Assembly: GCA_946409435.1 (NCBI GenBank)
Contig: CAMJWJ010000012.1
Location: forward strand, 1-36,831
Length of the DNA: 36,831 bases
Direction: 5' to 3'
DNA from: an uncultured Prevotella sp.
Lineage (GTDB): Bacteria > Bacteroidota > Bacteroidia > Bacteroidales > Bacteroidaceae
Of the stretch, positions 14,300 through 22,509 are shown in pieces; position 1 is the first letter of the stretch; every line of letters begins with the position of its first letter. The notes beneath the pieces are model-generated. The model had not been told where the DNA came from, did no database searches, and was given only the letters and a program-made list of their open reading frames with translations. The translations under genes and the position numbers were made by a program.

Positions 14300-15451
14300 A
14301 TGCATATATTATATTTATATCCGGAAATAACCATCAAGGGTGGTGCCGACAAGGTAATCGCAGAAAAGGCAAACTACTTTGCCACCCACGGCTACGAGGT
14401 GACGCTGGTCACCGAGTCGCAGATGGGACGCGAGCCGTCGTTCCCACTCAGCGACAAGGTGAGGCATGTAGACATGGGGCTGGACTTCTACAAGCAATAC
14501 ACGCAAAACATCATCATGCGTGCCGTCACCTACACCACGCTGATGCGCAGCTACAAGCGGCAGCTCAGCCAGCTATTGAGTGAGCTGAAGCCCGACATCG
14601 TCATCACGGCACTTGGAAGGAGCATCGACATACTGCCTGCCATGAAGGACGGCAGCGTGAAACTCGGAGAGGCACACAGCGTGAGGGCACACCTGCGCAG
14701 TTTCTACCTGATAGAACAAAAGGGGTTCTTCTACCGTATGGCCGTCAAATGGATGAGGCGAAGCACGTATCGGAAGATCGCAAAGCTCGACGCATTGGTA
14801 CTGCTCACACCAGAGGATGCCGACAGCTGGCCAGAAGTGTCCTGTCGCTTCGTCATACCCAATGCCGCACCGCCACTGCCTCAGTCGGTGAGCACCTTAC
14901 GCCAGAAACGGGCTATCATAGCTGCCCGCTACAACGACGCCAAGGGGTATGACTACCTGATAGAAGCCTGGAGCATGGTACACCGGCAACACCCCGACTG
15001 GAAACTCGACGTATACGGCTCGGGAGAGTTGCACGATGATGTAGTGCGGCTCATCGAACAGCACAAGCTGACCGAGAGCATCATCCTGCACGAACCCGTC
15101 GACAACATCATGGAGAAGTATCTGGAAAGCTCAATCTACGTGATGAGTTCACGCTTCGAAGCCTTTTCCCTTGTACTCCTTGAGTCGATGGCATGCGGTG
15201 TGCCATGCGTGGCCTTCGACTGTCCCAACGGTCCGCGAAACATCATCAGGAACGGCGAGGACGGACTGCTCGTGGACTATCTGAATCCAAAGGCTCTGGC
15301 TGACGGCATCTGCCGACTGATAGACGATGAGCCGCTGCGCCACCGCCTTGGCGAGCATGCACGACGTAATGTGCAGCGATTCTCACGCGAAGCCATCATG
15401 CAGCAGTGGGAAGAAGTGTTCGACAAACTGACCAACGAGCGACATACATGA
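14300..15451 (+). CDS. GT4-type glycosyltransferase
   Basis: GT-B glycosyltransferase of 383 residues. N-terminal MHILYLYPEITIKGGADKV begins the acceptor domain. The C-terminal domain has ARYNDAKGYDYL, VYGSGEL and FEAFSLVLLESMACGVPCVAFD (EX7E). It resembles the first gene of the cluster and likely arose by duplication. It overlaps the next gene by ATGA, so the two are translationally coupled. The donor sugar is unknown; a hexose or N-acetylhexosamine role in a capsule or O-antigen-like glycan is only an inference. Confidence 0.92.
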   Translation: MHILYLYPEITIKGGADKVIAEKANYFATHGYEVTLVTESQMGREPSFPLSDKVRHVDMGLDFYKQYTQNIIMRAVTYTTLMRSYKRQLSQLLSELKPDIVITALGRSIDILPAMKDGSVKLGEAHSVRAHLRSFYLIEQKGFFYRMAVKWMRRSTYRKIAKLDALVLLTPEDADSWPEVSCRFVIPNAAPPLPQSVSTLRQKRAIIAARYNDAKGYDYLIEAWSMVHRQHPDWKLDVYGSGELHDDVVRLIEQHKLTESIILHEPVDNIMEKYLESSIYVMSSRFEAFSLVLLESMACGVPCVAFDCPNGPRNIIRNGEDGLLVDYLNPKALADGICRLIDDEPLRHRLGEHARRNVQRFSREAIMQQWEEVFDKLTNERHT

Positions 15452-16554
15452 AGATCGTCTACATATATCCCACACTGGCCACATGGGGTGGCGTCGAGCG
15501 TATTCTGGTGGAGAAGATGAACCTGCTGGCAGACTACGACGGCTACGAGATACACGCCGTGACCTACAACCAGGGCGACCACCCGCTGTCGTTCCAGCTT
15601 GACAGCCGTGTACGCCACACCGACCTCCAGGTGCGTACCCATGCCATATACCGATACCGCGGACTGCGCCGGCTATGGGAGGAATGGAAGCGCTCACGGC
15701 TTTTGAGCAGCAGGCTGCGCGAAAAACTGGACGAGATAGCCCCCGACGTCATCGTGGCCACGACCAACGGCGAGCTGGCGCTGCTATGCAGGCTGAAAGG
15801 CAGCACACCACTCGTCGTGGAGTCGCACGGCGGTTACCAGCACCTGATAGACTATCCGCGCCTGTCGTGGCGCCACCGTCACGACATCCGCCGACGCTAC
15901 CGCCTGCTACATCAGGCCGATGCCATCGTCACCCTGACCGAGCAGGATGCCAGCAAGTGGCGCACGGACTATCCGCAGGTCCACGTCATACCCAACGTGG
16001 TACACCTGAACCCCACTGACAGACTGAGCACGCAGCAACAGAAACGTATCATTTTCGTTGGACGACTGGCGGAGCAGAAAGGCATACCGGAACTCATGGC
16101 CGTATGGCGAATGACGCACCGCCGCCATCCCGACTGGCAGCTCATGATGTTTGGCGAAGGAGACCATGACTATGTGCGCCGGCTGGCCGACGGGCTACAG
16201 GTGTCACCACCCGTCAAGAACATCTTCGACCAGTACTGTAACTGCTCTGTGCTCGTGCTGACCTCACGCTGGGAGCCTTTCGGACTGGTGATTCCCGAGG
16301 CGATGTCGTGCGGACTGCCCGTCGTGTCCTTTGAAGGCGACGGACCCAGCAGCATCATCACCGACGGGGTAGACGGATTCCTCGTGGCCAACCGCGACAC
16401 GGGCATACTGGCCGACCGCCTATGCCAGCTGATTGAGGACGAGACGCTGCGACGCCGCATGGGCGAGGCTGCCGTGCAGTCGGCCCAGCGCTATACTGCT
16501 GCCAACATCATGCCCATGTGGAAAGAACTTTTTGAAACTATCTGCCATTCATAA
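15448..16554 (+). CDS. GT4-type glycosyltransferase
   Basis: GT-B glycosyltransferase of 368 residues. The track ORF begins at 15406, but the ATG at 15448 (MKIVYIYPTLATWGGVERIL) gives the normal start and a 4-bp ATGA overlap with the preceding stop. The C-terminal domain contains VGRLAEQKGIPEL, MFGEGDHDY and the EX7E segment EPFGLVIPEAMSCGLPVVSFE. It is the fourth GT of the cluster. Its N-terminal VERILVEKMNLLADYDGYEIHAVT resembles that of the gene at 11898, so the three EX7E-bearing GTs form one paralogous group. Confidence 0.92.
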   Translation: MKIVYIYPTLATWGGVERILVEKMNLLADYDGYEIHAVTYNQGDHPLSFQLDSRVRHTDLQVRTHAIYRYRGLRRLWEEWKRSRLLSSRLREKLDEIAPDVIVATTNGELALLCRLKGSTPLVVESHGGYQHLIDYPRLSWRHRHDIRRRYRLLHQADAIVTLTEQDASKWRTDYPQVHVIPNVVHLNPTDRLSTQQQKRIIFVGRLAEQKGIPELMAVWRMTHRRHPDWQLMMFGEGDHDYVRRLADGLQVSPPVKNIFDQYCNCSVLVLTSRWEPFGLVIPEAMSCGLPVVSFEGDGPSSIITDGVDGFLVANRDTGILADRLCQLIEDETLRRRMGEAAVQSAQRYTAANIMPMWKELFETICHS

Positions 16555-16572
16555 ACGGTAAACGATAAAGAC

Positions 16573-17442
16573 ATGTCAAACTGGTACGATAAATACATGA
16601 CCATCTACGGCCGCCCGTTCAGCGAGGTGCCGCAGGAGATAATAACAGGTACCCGTGAGCGGCTGGCCCGCATGCAGAGTAAGGAGCCACTGGCCAGCAT
16701 CGTGCTGATAGCATACAACGAAGAGACTCACCTGCAGGCCTGTCTGTGGGCCATCAGCGAGATACAATGTAAATACCCCGTGGAAATCATCGGCGTCGAC
16801 AACGACTCCAAGGACCGTACGGCTGAAATCTATCAGCAGGCTGGCATTCCCTTCTACACCGAGTACCAGCACTCGTGCGGCTATGCCCGACGGTGTGGCC
16901 TGCAGCACGCCAAAGGGCACTACTATTTCGATGTCGACAGCGATACGCTCTACCCGCCTCACTACTACGAGGTCATGCTCGAACACCTGATGCAGCCCGG
17001 CGTCAGCTGTGCGTCAGCCACGTGGAGCTACTTCCCCGATGCTAACCACAGCCGGCTCGGTCTGAAACTCTTTGAGATGACACGCGACCTCTTCCTGTGG
17101 ATACAGCACTTCAAGCGCCCGGAACTATCGGTACGCGGACTGGTGTTTGCCTACAATGCCGACTACGGCCGACAAGAGCCTTATCGCGTGGACATTATCC
17201 GAGGCGAAGACGGCTCGATGGCTATGAACCTCAAGAAGTACGGACGCATCGTCTTCGTCCGCGACCGCCGTTGCCGGGCCGTCACGGGCTATGGCACCAT
17301 CGGCCAGCAGTCGCTCTGGCACAGCTTTCTCGGCCATGCACGTATCCAGCTGAAGGGCATCACCCGTATCTTCCACCAGACAGATCACTATGACGACGAA
17401 GAGGATAATCTGGTGAAGGAAATGAGACATGACGAGGCGTAG
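16573..17442 (+). CDS. GT2 family glycosyltransferase
   Basis: Inverting GT-A glycosyltransferase of 289 residues. SIVLIAYNEETHLQACLWAI is the nucleotide-binding start of the domain, DNDSKDRT the ribose-contacting loop, and DVDSD at about 120-124 the metal-binding DxD-type motif. There is no transmembrane helix, so it is cytosolic or peripheral. It is the last gene of the cluster, 18 bp after the GT4 gene. No flippase, polymerase or chain-length gene is present here, so the cluster may extend or modify a glycan exported elsewhere. Confidence 0.92.
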   Translation: MSNWYDKYMTIYGRPFSEVPQEIITGTRERLARMQSKEPLASIVLIAYNEETHLQACLWAISEIQCKYPVEIIGVDNDSKDRTAEIYQQAGIPFYTEYQHSCGYARRCGLQHAKGHYYFDVDSDTLYPPHYYEVMLEHLMQPGVSCASATWSYFPDANHSRLGLKLFEMTRDLFLWIQHFKRPELSVRGLVFAYNADYGRQEPYRVDIIRGEDGSMAMNLKKYGRIVFVRDRRCRAVTGYGTIGQQSLWHSFLGHARIQLKGITRIFHQTDHYDDEEDNLVKEMRHDEA

Positions 17443-17471
17443 ACAACATAATATCTCATAAATAATGTAAA

Positions 17472-17498
17472 ATAAGACGTAGCGTCATACTTTTTTTG
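17472..17498 (+). terminator. Weak terminator-like site after the GT operon
   Basis: GACG-TAG-CGTC forms a 4-bp stem, extended by A-T pairs after a mismatch, and is followed by ATAC and seven T. The stem is short, so this is only a candidate. Confidence 0.3.
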
Positions 17499-17506
17499 TA
17501 TCTTTG
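17499..17506 (+). promoter_or_regulatory. -7 box for the pectinase gene
   Basis: TATCTTTG matches TAnnTTTG and lies 20 bp before the start codon. A recognisable -33 element is lacking, as at many regulated promoters of this phylum. Confidence 0.65.
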
Positions 17507-17526
17507 CACCAAAACTACTAAAACAG

Positions 17527-20500
17527 ATGAAAAATATGAGACTTTTACAGACATTACTGCTGTGCGTGATGACTGTCCTCACGGCACAAGCCAAGGGATG
17601 GAACCAGCAGGAGTACAAGCAGATTGAGCAGAGCATACGCATGCCGCAGTTTGCTGACAAGATGTACGACATCACCAAGTTCGGAGCCAAGACCACCAAC
17701 ACAGCTGCCAAGAACCAGCAGGCCATCCAGAAGGCCATCGACAAGTGTTCGAAGAAGGGCGGAGGCCGCGTGGTCATTCCTGCCGGACAGAAGTTCCTGA
17801 CAGCTGCCATTCAGCTCAAGTCGGGTGTCAACCTCGTCGTCGAGGAAGGCGCCGTGCTGGAGTTTGCCTTCGAGCCGGAGCTGTACCCCATCGTGCCTAC
17901 ACGCTGGGAGGGACTGGACTGCTGGAACCTCTCGCCACTGATCTACGCCTACCAAGCCAAGGACATTGCCATCACTGGCAAGGGTACCATCGACGGTGGC
18001 GGTTCGCGGGAGACTTGGTGGCCGTGGTGCGGCAGCAAGAAGTTCGGCATGAAGGAGGGCGGCATCGGACAGAATATGGGTGCCCGTGCCCGTCTGCTGA
18101 AATATGCCGAGGACGGTGTGCCCATGGACGAGCGTCGCTTCGGCCCGAAGGACGGACTGCGCCCGCAGATGATCAACCTGAACCAGTGCGAAGGTATTCT
18201 CATTGAGGGCGTCACCCTGCTGCGCTCGCCATTCTGGGTCATTCATCCTCTGCTGTCGAAGGACATCACCGTGCGTGGTGTGCACATCAACAATGACGGT
18301 CCCAACGGCGACGGCTGCGACCCGGAATCGTGCGACCGTGTGCTGATAGAGGGGTGCTTCTTCAACACTGGTGACGACTGCATCGCCATCAAGAGCGGAC
18401 GTAACAACGACGGACGTGAGGGCGGACAGGGCAAATATGCCGGAACACCGTCGAAGAACATCATTATCCGCAACTGTAAGATGCAGAACGGGCACGGAGG
18501 CGTGGTCATCGGCTCGGAAATCAGCGGCGGTTGCCAGAACGTCTATGCAGAGAACTGCGAGATGGACTCTCCCTCGCTGGACCGTGTGCTGCGTATCAAG
18601 ACGAACTCCTGCCGTGGCGGCATCATCGAGAACATCAATATGCGCAACGTCACCGTCGGACAGTGTGGCGAGGCTGTGCTCAAGCTCAACACCGACTACG
18701 AGCCACGCGAGGTGTGCTGTCGCGGTTTCTATCCCACCATCCGCAATGTCACGATGGAGAACGTCACTTGTAAGAAGTCGAAATACGGTGTCATGATCGT
18801 CGGTTACCAAGACCCGAAGCTGGCCAACACCATCAACAACATCACCGTCAGGAACTGCCAGTTCGACGGCGTCTATAGCAAGCCCATCCATCAGGTCGGA
18901 CTGGCTCAGGACGTCACCTACGACAACCTCACCATCAATGGTTCGTTGGTATTGCAGAACCCGCCATACAAGCACTACTCAGAGTGGCTGACCTACTCGG
19001 AGATGAAGCGCGTTCCAGAGTCGTACATGCTCGATTTCGCCACCAAGCCCAAATGGAGCTACGTCATGGGCATCGAACTAGAGGGCATGCTCGACACCTA
19101 CCTGCGCTATGGTGGCGAAGACATCCGCAAGTACTGCCAGATGTACACCGACAAGATGATCGACGAACAGGGAAACATCACCGGCTACAACATCCTGGAC
19201 TACAACCTCGACAACATCCGCACAGGACACTTCGTCACACGCATGTACCAGAAGTGGCCGGAGCCAAAGAACCTGCTGGCTATGAAGACCATGATGAAGC
19301 AGCTGCAGGACCAGCCGCGAACCATCGCCGACAAGGTGTTCTGGCATAAGGCCATCTATGCCTATCAGGTATGGCTCGACGGCATATTCATGGGACTACC
19401 CTACCGCTGCCTGACGGCACCCATCACGGAGAAGGTAAAAGATGTAAAAGGTAAAAAAGTAAAGAAAGCCAAGACTGACCCCGTCATCGACATCTACGAC
19501 GATGCCGTCAACCAGCTGAAGATTACCTACGAGCGTACCCTCGACCATAAGACAGGACTGAACCGCCATGCCTACGACGAGACACGTAAGACATTCTGGG
19601 CTGACAAGGAGACCGGACTCTCACAGCATTGCTGGGGACGCGCTCAAGGATGGTACACCATGGCTCTTATCGAGGTGCTTGACGCACTGCCCGACGACTA
19701 TGCCCGAAAGCAGGAGGTCATCGACCTGCTGGTGAAGGACTTCGACGCCATCCTGAAGTGGCAGGACAAGAAGAGCGGTGTGTGGTACCAGGTCATGGAC
19801 AGCCCCGACCGCGAGGGTAACTACCTTGAGTCTACCTGCTCGGCCATGTTCACCTACGCACTGCTGAAAGCCTATCGCAAGGGATATGTCGGTGCAAAAT
19901 ACCGCGATGCCGGCATCAAGGCTTACAAGGGCATGATCAACAACTTCATCCGTGTGAACAGCGACAAGACCATCTCGCTGACCAACTGCTGCAGCGTGGC
20001 CGGCCTCGGACCTGCTGCCACACCAGAGGTGGAGGCTGCCCTGAAGAAGGTCAACCCCAAAGGCAGCGTCAAGGAAAACAAGCGCCGCGACGGAGGATTC
20101 AAATACTATCTGAGTGAGCCTATCCGCGACAACGATGCAAAAGGTATCGGCCCGTTCATCTGGGCGTCACTGGAAATGGAAATGCTCGGTTATACGACAG
20201 AAAACACAACAGCCTCGATTGACCGCGAGGCTGTTCTTTTTCGCAACAACCCGATAATTACTGCTGCTGACCCGCTAGCATCGCTGACCGTCGGCAATGG
20301 CCACTTCGCCACCACCGTTGACGTAACTGGCATGCAGACCTACCTTGACGACTACAAGAAAGGCATCCCCCTTTGTGCCATGAGCGACTGGGGATGGCAC
20401 TCGTTCCCCAACATACAGGGCCTTAAGCCGTCAGACAGCGAGAAGATATTCAATCTCGGCCACGGACATCCTGAGGTCTATGCCATAGAATACAAGAGCA

Positions 20501-22395
20501 GCAAGGGTGATGCACCCCGCAACGTGGCTGCCACGGAGTATCTCCGCGTCAACCCTCACCGCCTGAACCTTGGTGCCGTGGGTATTGCCCTGCAAGATGC
20601 CAACGGACAATCCATTGCGTTGAAAGCACTTACTGACATCCACCAGCAACTGGAACTGTGGAACGGACAAATCATATCCAACTACAATGCCGATGGACAA
20701 CCCGTCAGCGTGACCACGCTCGGAGTACACGACCGTGATGCTGTAGCCTACCGCATCAGCACACCACTGCTGAAGAAAGGACAGGCTGCTGTCACCATCC
20801 ATCTGCCCTATCCTACTGGCAAGCATGCCGACGATGCTGCCGATTGGAGCAGTATCGACCGGCACTCCTCTCGTATCCTTCTAAACAAGAAAGACGCTAA
20901 CTTCGCTGAAATTGAGCATAAGATTGACTACACCACCTATTATTTATTTATAAGGTGGGAGGGTGATGCCCAACTGACCGAAGCTACCCCTCACGGCTAC
21001 CTGCTTTCCACCAACAACGACGTGCTGGCTTTTGAAGTGGAATACCTCAGCAAAGAGCGTGCAGAGGCTCGTCACGTCGTACTTCCCTTCCGTTTCTCCG
21101 ATGTCCAAAAGGCCACCCAGAAGTATTGGCATAGTTTCTGGACAGAAACCGCGTTTGTCGATTTCGGCCAGTGTACTGACCCACGTGCCAAGGAACTGGA
21201 GCGACGCGTGGTATTGTCGCAATACCTCACGCGCATCAACTGCGCCAACAACATGCCGCCACAAGAGACGGGCCTGACCTACAACTCATGGTTTGGCCGT
21301 CCGCATTTAGAGATGACGTGGTGGCATGCCGTCGATTTCGCCCTCTGGAAACAGCCAAAAGTGGTTGAACGGATGCTCGACTGGTACAACAAAATAGCCT
21401 ATCCAGAAGCCAAAAAGATAGCACAACGCCAGGGATTTAAGGGAATACGCTGGATGAAGATGACAGACCCGTGGGCGGGCGAGGCACCTTCTAATACCGG
21501 TTCGTTCCTCATCTGGCAGCAGCCACACTACATCTATATGGCTGAGGAGATGTACCGTGCCAACTCCAGCAAGGAGACACTCGCAAAATATGCTAAACAG
21601 GTGGAAGAGACTGCTGACTTTATGGCCGACTTCGTCAGCTACGACAAGAAGTCCGGCAAGTATTACCTGCAGGGAGCTACCGCCATGCAGGAGTCCATGT
21701 CGAAGGACTTCTCGTACAACCATCCATTCGAGCTGGCCTACTGGCAGTACGGCCTCAGCGTAGCTAACCAGTGGCGTGAGCGTCAGGGCTTGGAGCGCAA
21801 CGCTGAGTGGGACAAGATAACAGCCAACATGGCACCCCTACCTCTGACAAAAGACGGTATCATCACTGCCGGCATGCCCAAGGGAAAGACTGACAACCTA
21901 AAGAGTTTCGACCCCTTCGATGCCGTGGCCAGCGGTGCCAAGCCTGCCGTCAGCACCGAGACTTTCGCAGAAAAATGCCGCAACGACCACCCCGCCTGTC
22001 TTGGCGCCTTCGGGCTGCTGCCTGCCAGTGCGGTATGTTGCGACTCAGTCGCAACAAACAAAACGCTAGACTGGGTGATGCAAAACTGGAACTGGGCCAC
22101 TACATGGGGCTGGGACTACGGCATGACAGCCATGGCGGCTGCAAGACTGGGCCAGCCAGAGACAGCCTTAAAGGCCCTGCTCATTGACACGCAGAAGAAC
22201 ACCTACCTGAAGAACGGCCACAACTTCCAGACCGCCGACCGTCTGCGCCTCTATCTGCCTGGCAATGGTGCCCTGCTCACGGCTGTCGCCATGATGTGTG
22301 CTGGATGGGACGGTTGTACTGAACCGCTGAATCCAGGATTCCCGAAGGACGGCCGTTGGAACGTACGCTGGGAAGGTATTCAGCGCGCACAATGA
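17527..22395 (+). CDS. Secreted tri-modular pectinase: GH28 + GH105 + GH65-like module
   Basis: Exported 1622-residue multi-enzyme protein for pectin breakdown. Signal peptide at residues 1-22 (LLLCVMTVLTAQA). Module 1, about 45-480, is a GH28 polygalacturonase beta-helix with the catalytic set NGDGCD (260-265), GDD (282-284), GHG (322-324) and RIK (356-358). Module 2, about 495-890, is a GH105 unsaturated rhamnogalacturonyl hydrolase with WLDG (616-619) and WGRAQGW (703-709), ending PFIWASLEMEML as these proteins normally end. Module 3, about 900-1622, begins IDREAVLFRNNP and has TVGNGHFATTVDVTG; it looks like a six-hairpin (alpha/alpha)6 enzyme related to GH65-type proteins, a tentative call. 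Together they would cut polygalacturonan, remove unsaturated uronates and trim a third linkage. A terminator-like hairpin lies at the module 2-3 junction. Confidence 0.9.
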   Translation: MKNMRLLQTLLLCVMTVLTAQAKGWNQQEYKQIEQSIRMPQFADKMYDITKFGAKTTNTAAKNQQAIQKAIDKCSKKGGGRVVIPAGQKFLTAAIQLKSGVNLVVEEGAVLEFAFEPELYPIVPTRWEGLDCWNLSPLIYAYQAKDIAITGKGTIDGGGSRETWWPWCGSKKFGMKEGGIGQNMGARARLLKYAEDGVPMDERRFGPKDGLRPQMINLNQCEGILIEGVTLLRSPFWVIHPLLSKDITVRGVHINNDGPNGDGCDPESCDRVLIEGCFFNTGDDCIAIKSGRNNDGREGGQGKYAGTPSKNIIIRNCKMQNGHGGVVIGSEISGGCQNVYAENCEMDSPSLDRVLRIKTNSCRGGIIENINMRNVTVGQCGEAVLKLNTDYEPREVCCRGFYPTIRNVTMENVTCKKSKYGVMIVGYQDPKLANTINNITVRNCQFDGVYSKPIHQVGLAQDVTYDNLTINGSLVLQNPPYKHYSEWLTYSEMKRVPESYMLDFATKPKWSYVMGIELEGMLDTYLRYGGEDIRKYCQMYTDKMIDEQGNITGYNILDYNLDNIRTGHFVTRMYQKWPEPKNLLAMKTMMKQLQDQPRTIADKVFWHKAIYAYQVWLDGIFMGLPYRCLTAPITEKVKDVKGKKVKKAKTDPVIDIYDDAVNQLKITYERTLDHKTGLNRHAYDETRKTFWADKETGLSQHCWGRAQGWYTMALIEVLDALPDDYARKQEVIDLLVKDFDAILKWQDKKSGVWYQVMDSPDREGNYLESTCSAMFTYALLKAYRKGYVGAKYRDAGIKAYKGMINNFIRVNSDKTISLTNCCSVAGLGPAATPEVEAALKKVNPKGSVKENKRRDGGFKYYLSEPIRDNDAKGIGPFIWASLEMEMLGYTTENTTASIDREAVLFRNNPIITAADPLASLTVGNGHFATTVDVTGMQTYLDDYKKGIPLCAMSDWGWHSFPNIQGLKPSDSEKIFNLGHGHPEVYAIEYKSSKGDAPRNVAATEYLRVNPHRLNLGAVGIALQDANGQSIALKALTDIHQQLELWNGQIISNYNADGQPVSVTTLGVHDRDAVAYRISTPLLKKGQAAVTIHLPYPTGKHADDAADWSSIDRHSSRILLNKKDANFAEIEHKIDYTTYYLFIRWEGDAQLTEATPHGYLLSTNNDVLAFEVEYLSKERAEARHVVLPFRFSDVQKATQKYWHSFWTETAFVDFGQCTDPRAKELERRVVLSQYLTRINCANNMPPQETGLTYNSWFGRPHLEMTWWHAVDFALWKQPKVVERMLDWYNKIAYPEAKKIAQRQGFKGIRWMKMTDPWAGEAPSNTGSFLIWQQPHYIYMAEEMYRANSSKETLAKYAKQVEETADFMADFVSYDKKSGKYYLQGATAMQESMSKDFSYNHPFELAYWQYGLSVANQWRERQGLERNAEWDKITANMAPLPLTKDGIITAGMPKGKTDNLKSFDPFDAVASGAKPAVSTETFAEKCRNDHPACLGAFGLLPASAVCCDSVATNKTLDWVMQNWNWATTWGWDYGMTAMAAARLGQPETALKALLIDTQKNTYLKNGHNFQTADRLRLYLPGNGALLTAVAMMCAGWDGCTEPLNPGFPKDGRWNVRWEGIQRAQ
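19434..19466. repeat. In-frame GTAAAAG-like repeat in the GH105 module
   Basis: Short GTAAAAG/GTAAAAA-type copies encode EKVKDVKGKKVKKAK, a lysine-rich loop between CLTAP and DPVIDIYDD. It looks like simple-repeat DNA placed in a surface loop. Confidence 0.6.
20208..20241 (+). terminator. Terminator-like hairpin inside the coding sequence
   Basis: AACAGCCTCG and CGAGGCTGTT form a perfect 10-bp stem with an 8-nt loop, followed by CTTTTT. It lies within the open reading frame (codons about 894-905), exactly between the end of the GH105 module and the start of module 3. Confidence 0.65.
22036..22056. repeat. 21-bp in-frame palindrome inside the pectinase gene
   Basis: TGTTGCGACT and AGTCGCAACA flank a single C. 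It covers seven codons in phase 0 (residues 1504-1510, CCDSVAT), the same size, ends and phase as the palindrome in trpC. Confidence 0.85.
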
Positions 22396-22416
22396 CTCAC
22401 AGACTTAGGTGACACC

Positions 22417-22428
22417 GTAAACGTTTAC
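22417..22428. promoter_or_regulatory. LacI-type operator candidate, GTAAACGTTTAC
   Basis: A perfect 12-bp palindrome with a central CG, matching the core of LacI/CcpA-family operators as I know them (TGTAAACGTTTACA-like). It lies 46 bp upstream of the -7 box of the pectate lyase gene and abuts the upstream terminator stem. Confidence 0.5.
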
Positions 22429-22460
22429 AGGGGAATTAACAGGAGTTATTCCCCTGTTCT
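22427..22460 (+). terminator. Terminator between the two pectinase genes
   Basis: ACAGGGGAA pairs with TTCCCCTGT, and TAAC with GTTA after one bulged T, closing on an AGGA loop. The stem has 13 pairs and is followed by TTCTC. The T-tract is short but the stem is strong. Confidence 0.7.
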
Positions 22461-22473
22461 CATGTAAATTACC

Positions 22474-22481
22474 TATCTTTG
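22474..22481 (+). promoter_or_regulatory. -7 box for the pectate lyase
   Basis: TATCTTTG matches TAnnTTTG, 28 bp before the start codon. No good -33 element is visible, which would fit activator or repressor control from the nearby operator. Confidence 0.7.
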
Positions 22482-22509
22482 CAGCAGAAAACGAATCAAA
22501 TATACGACG

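Noticed and set aside
17554-18975. 473-codon ORF antisense to the GH28 module
   Set aside because: Shadow ORF opposite a clear GH28 domain; it is rich in Val, Leu and Asp from complementary codons and has no recognisable motif.
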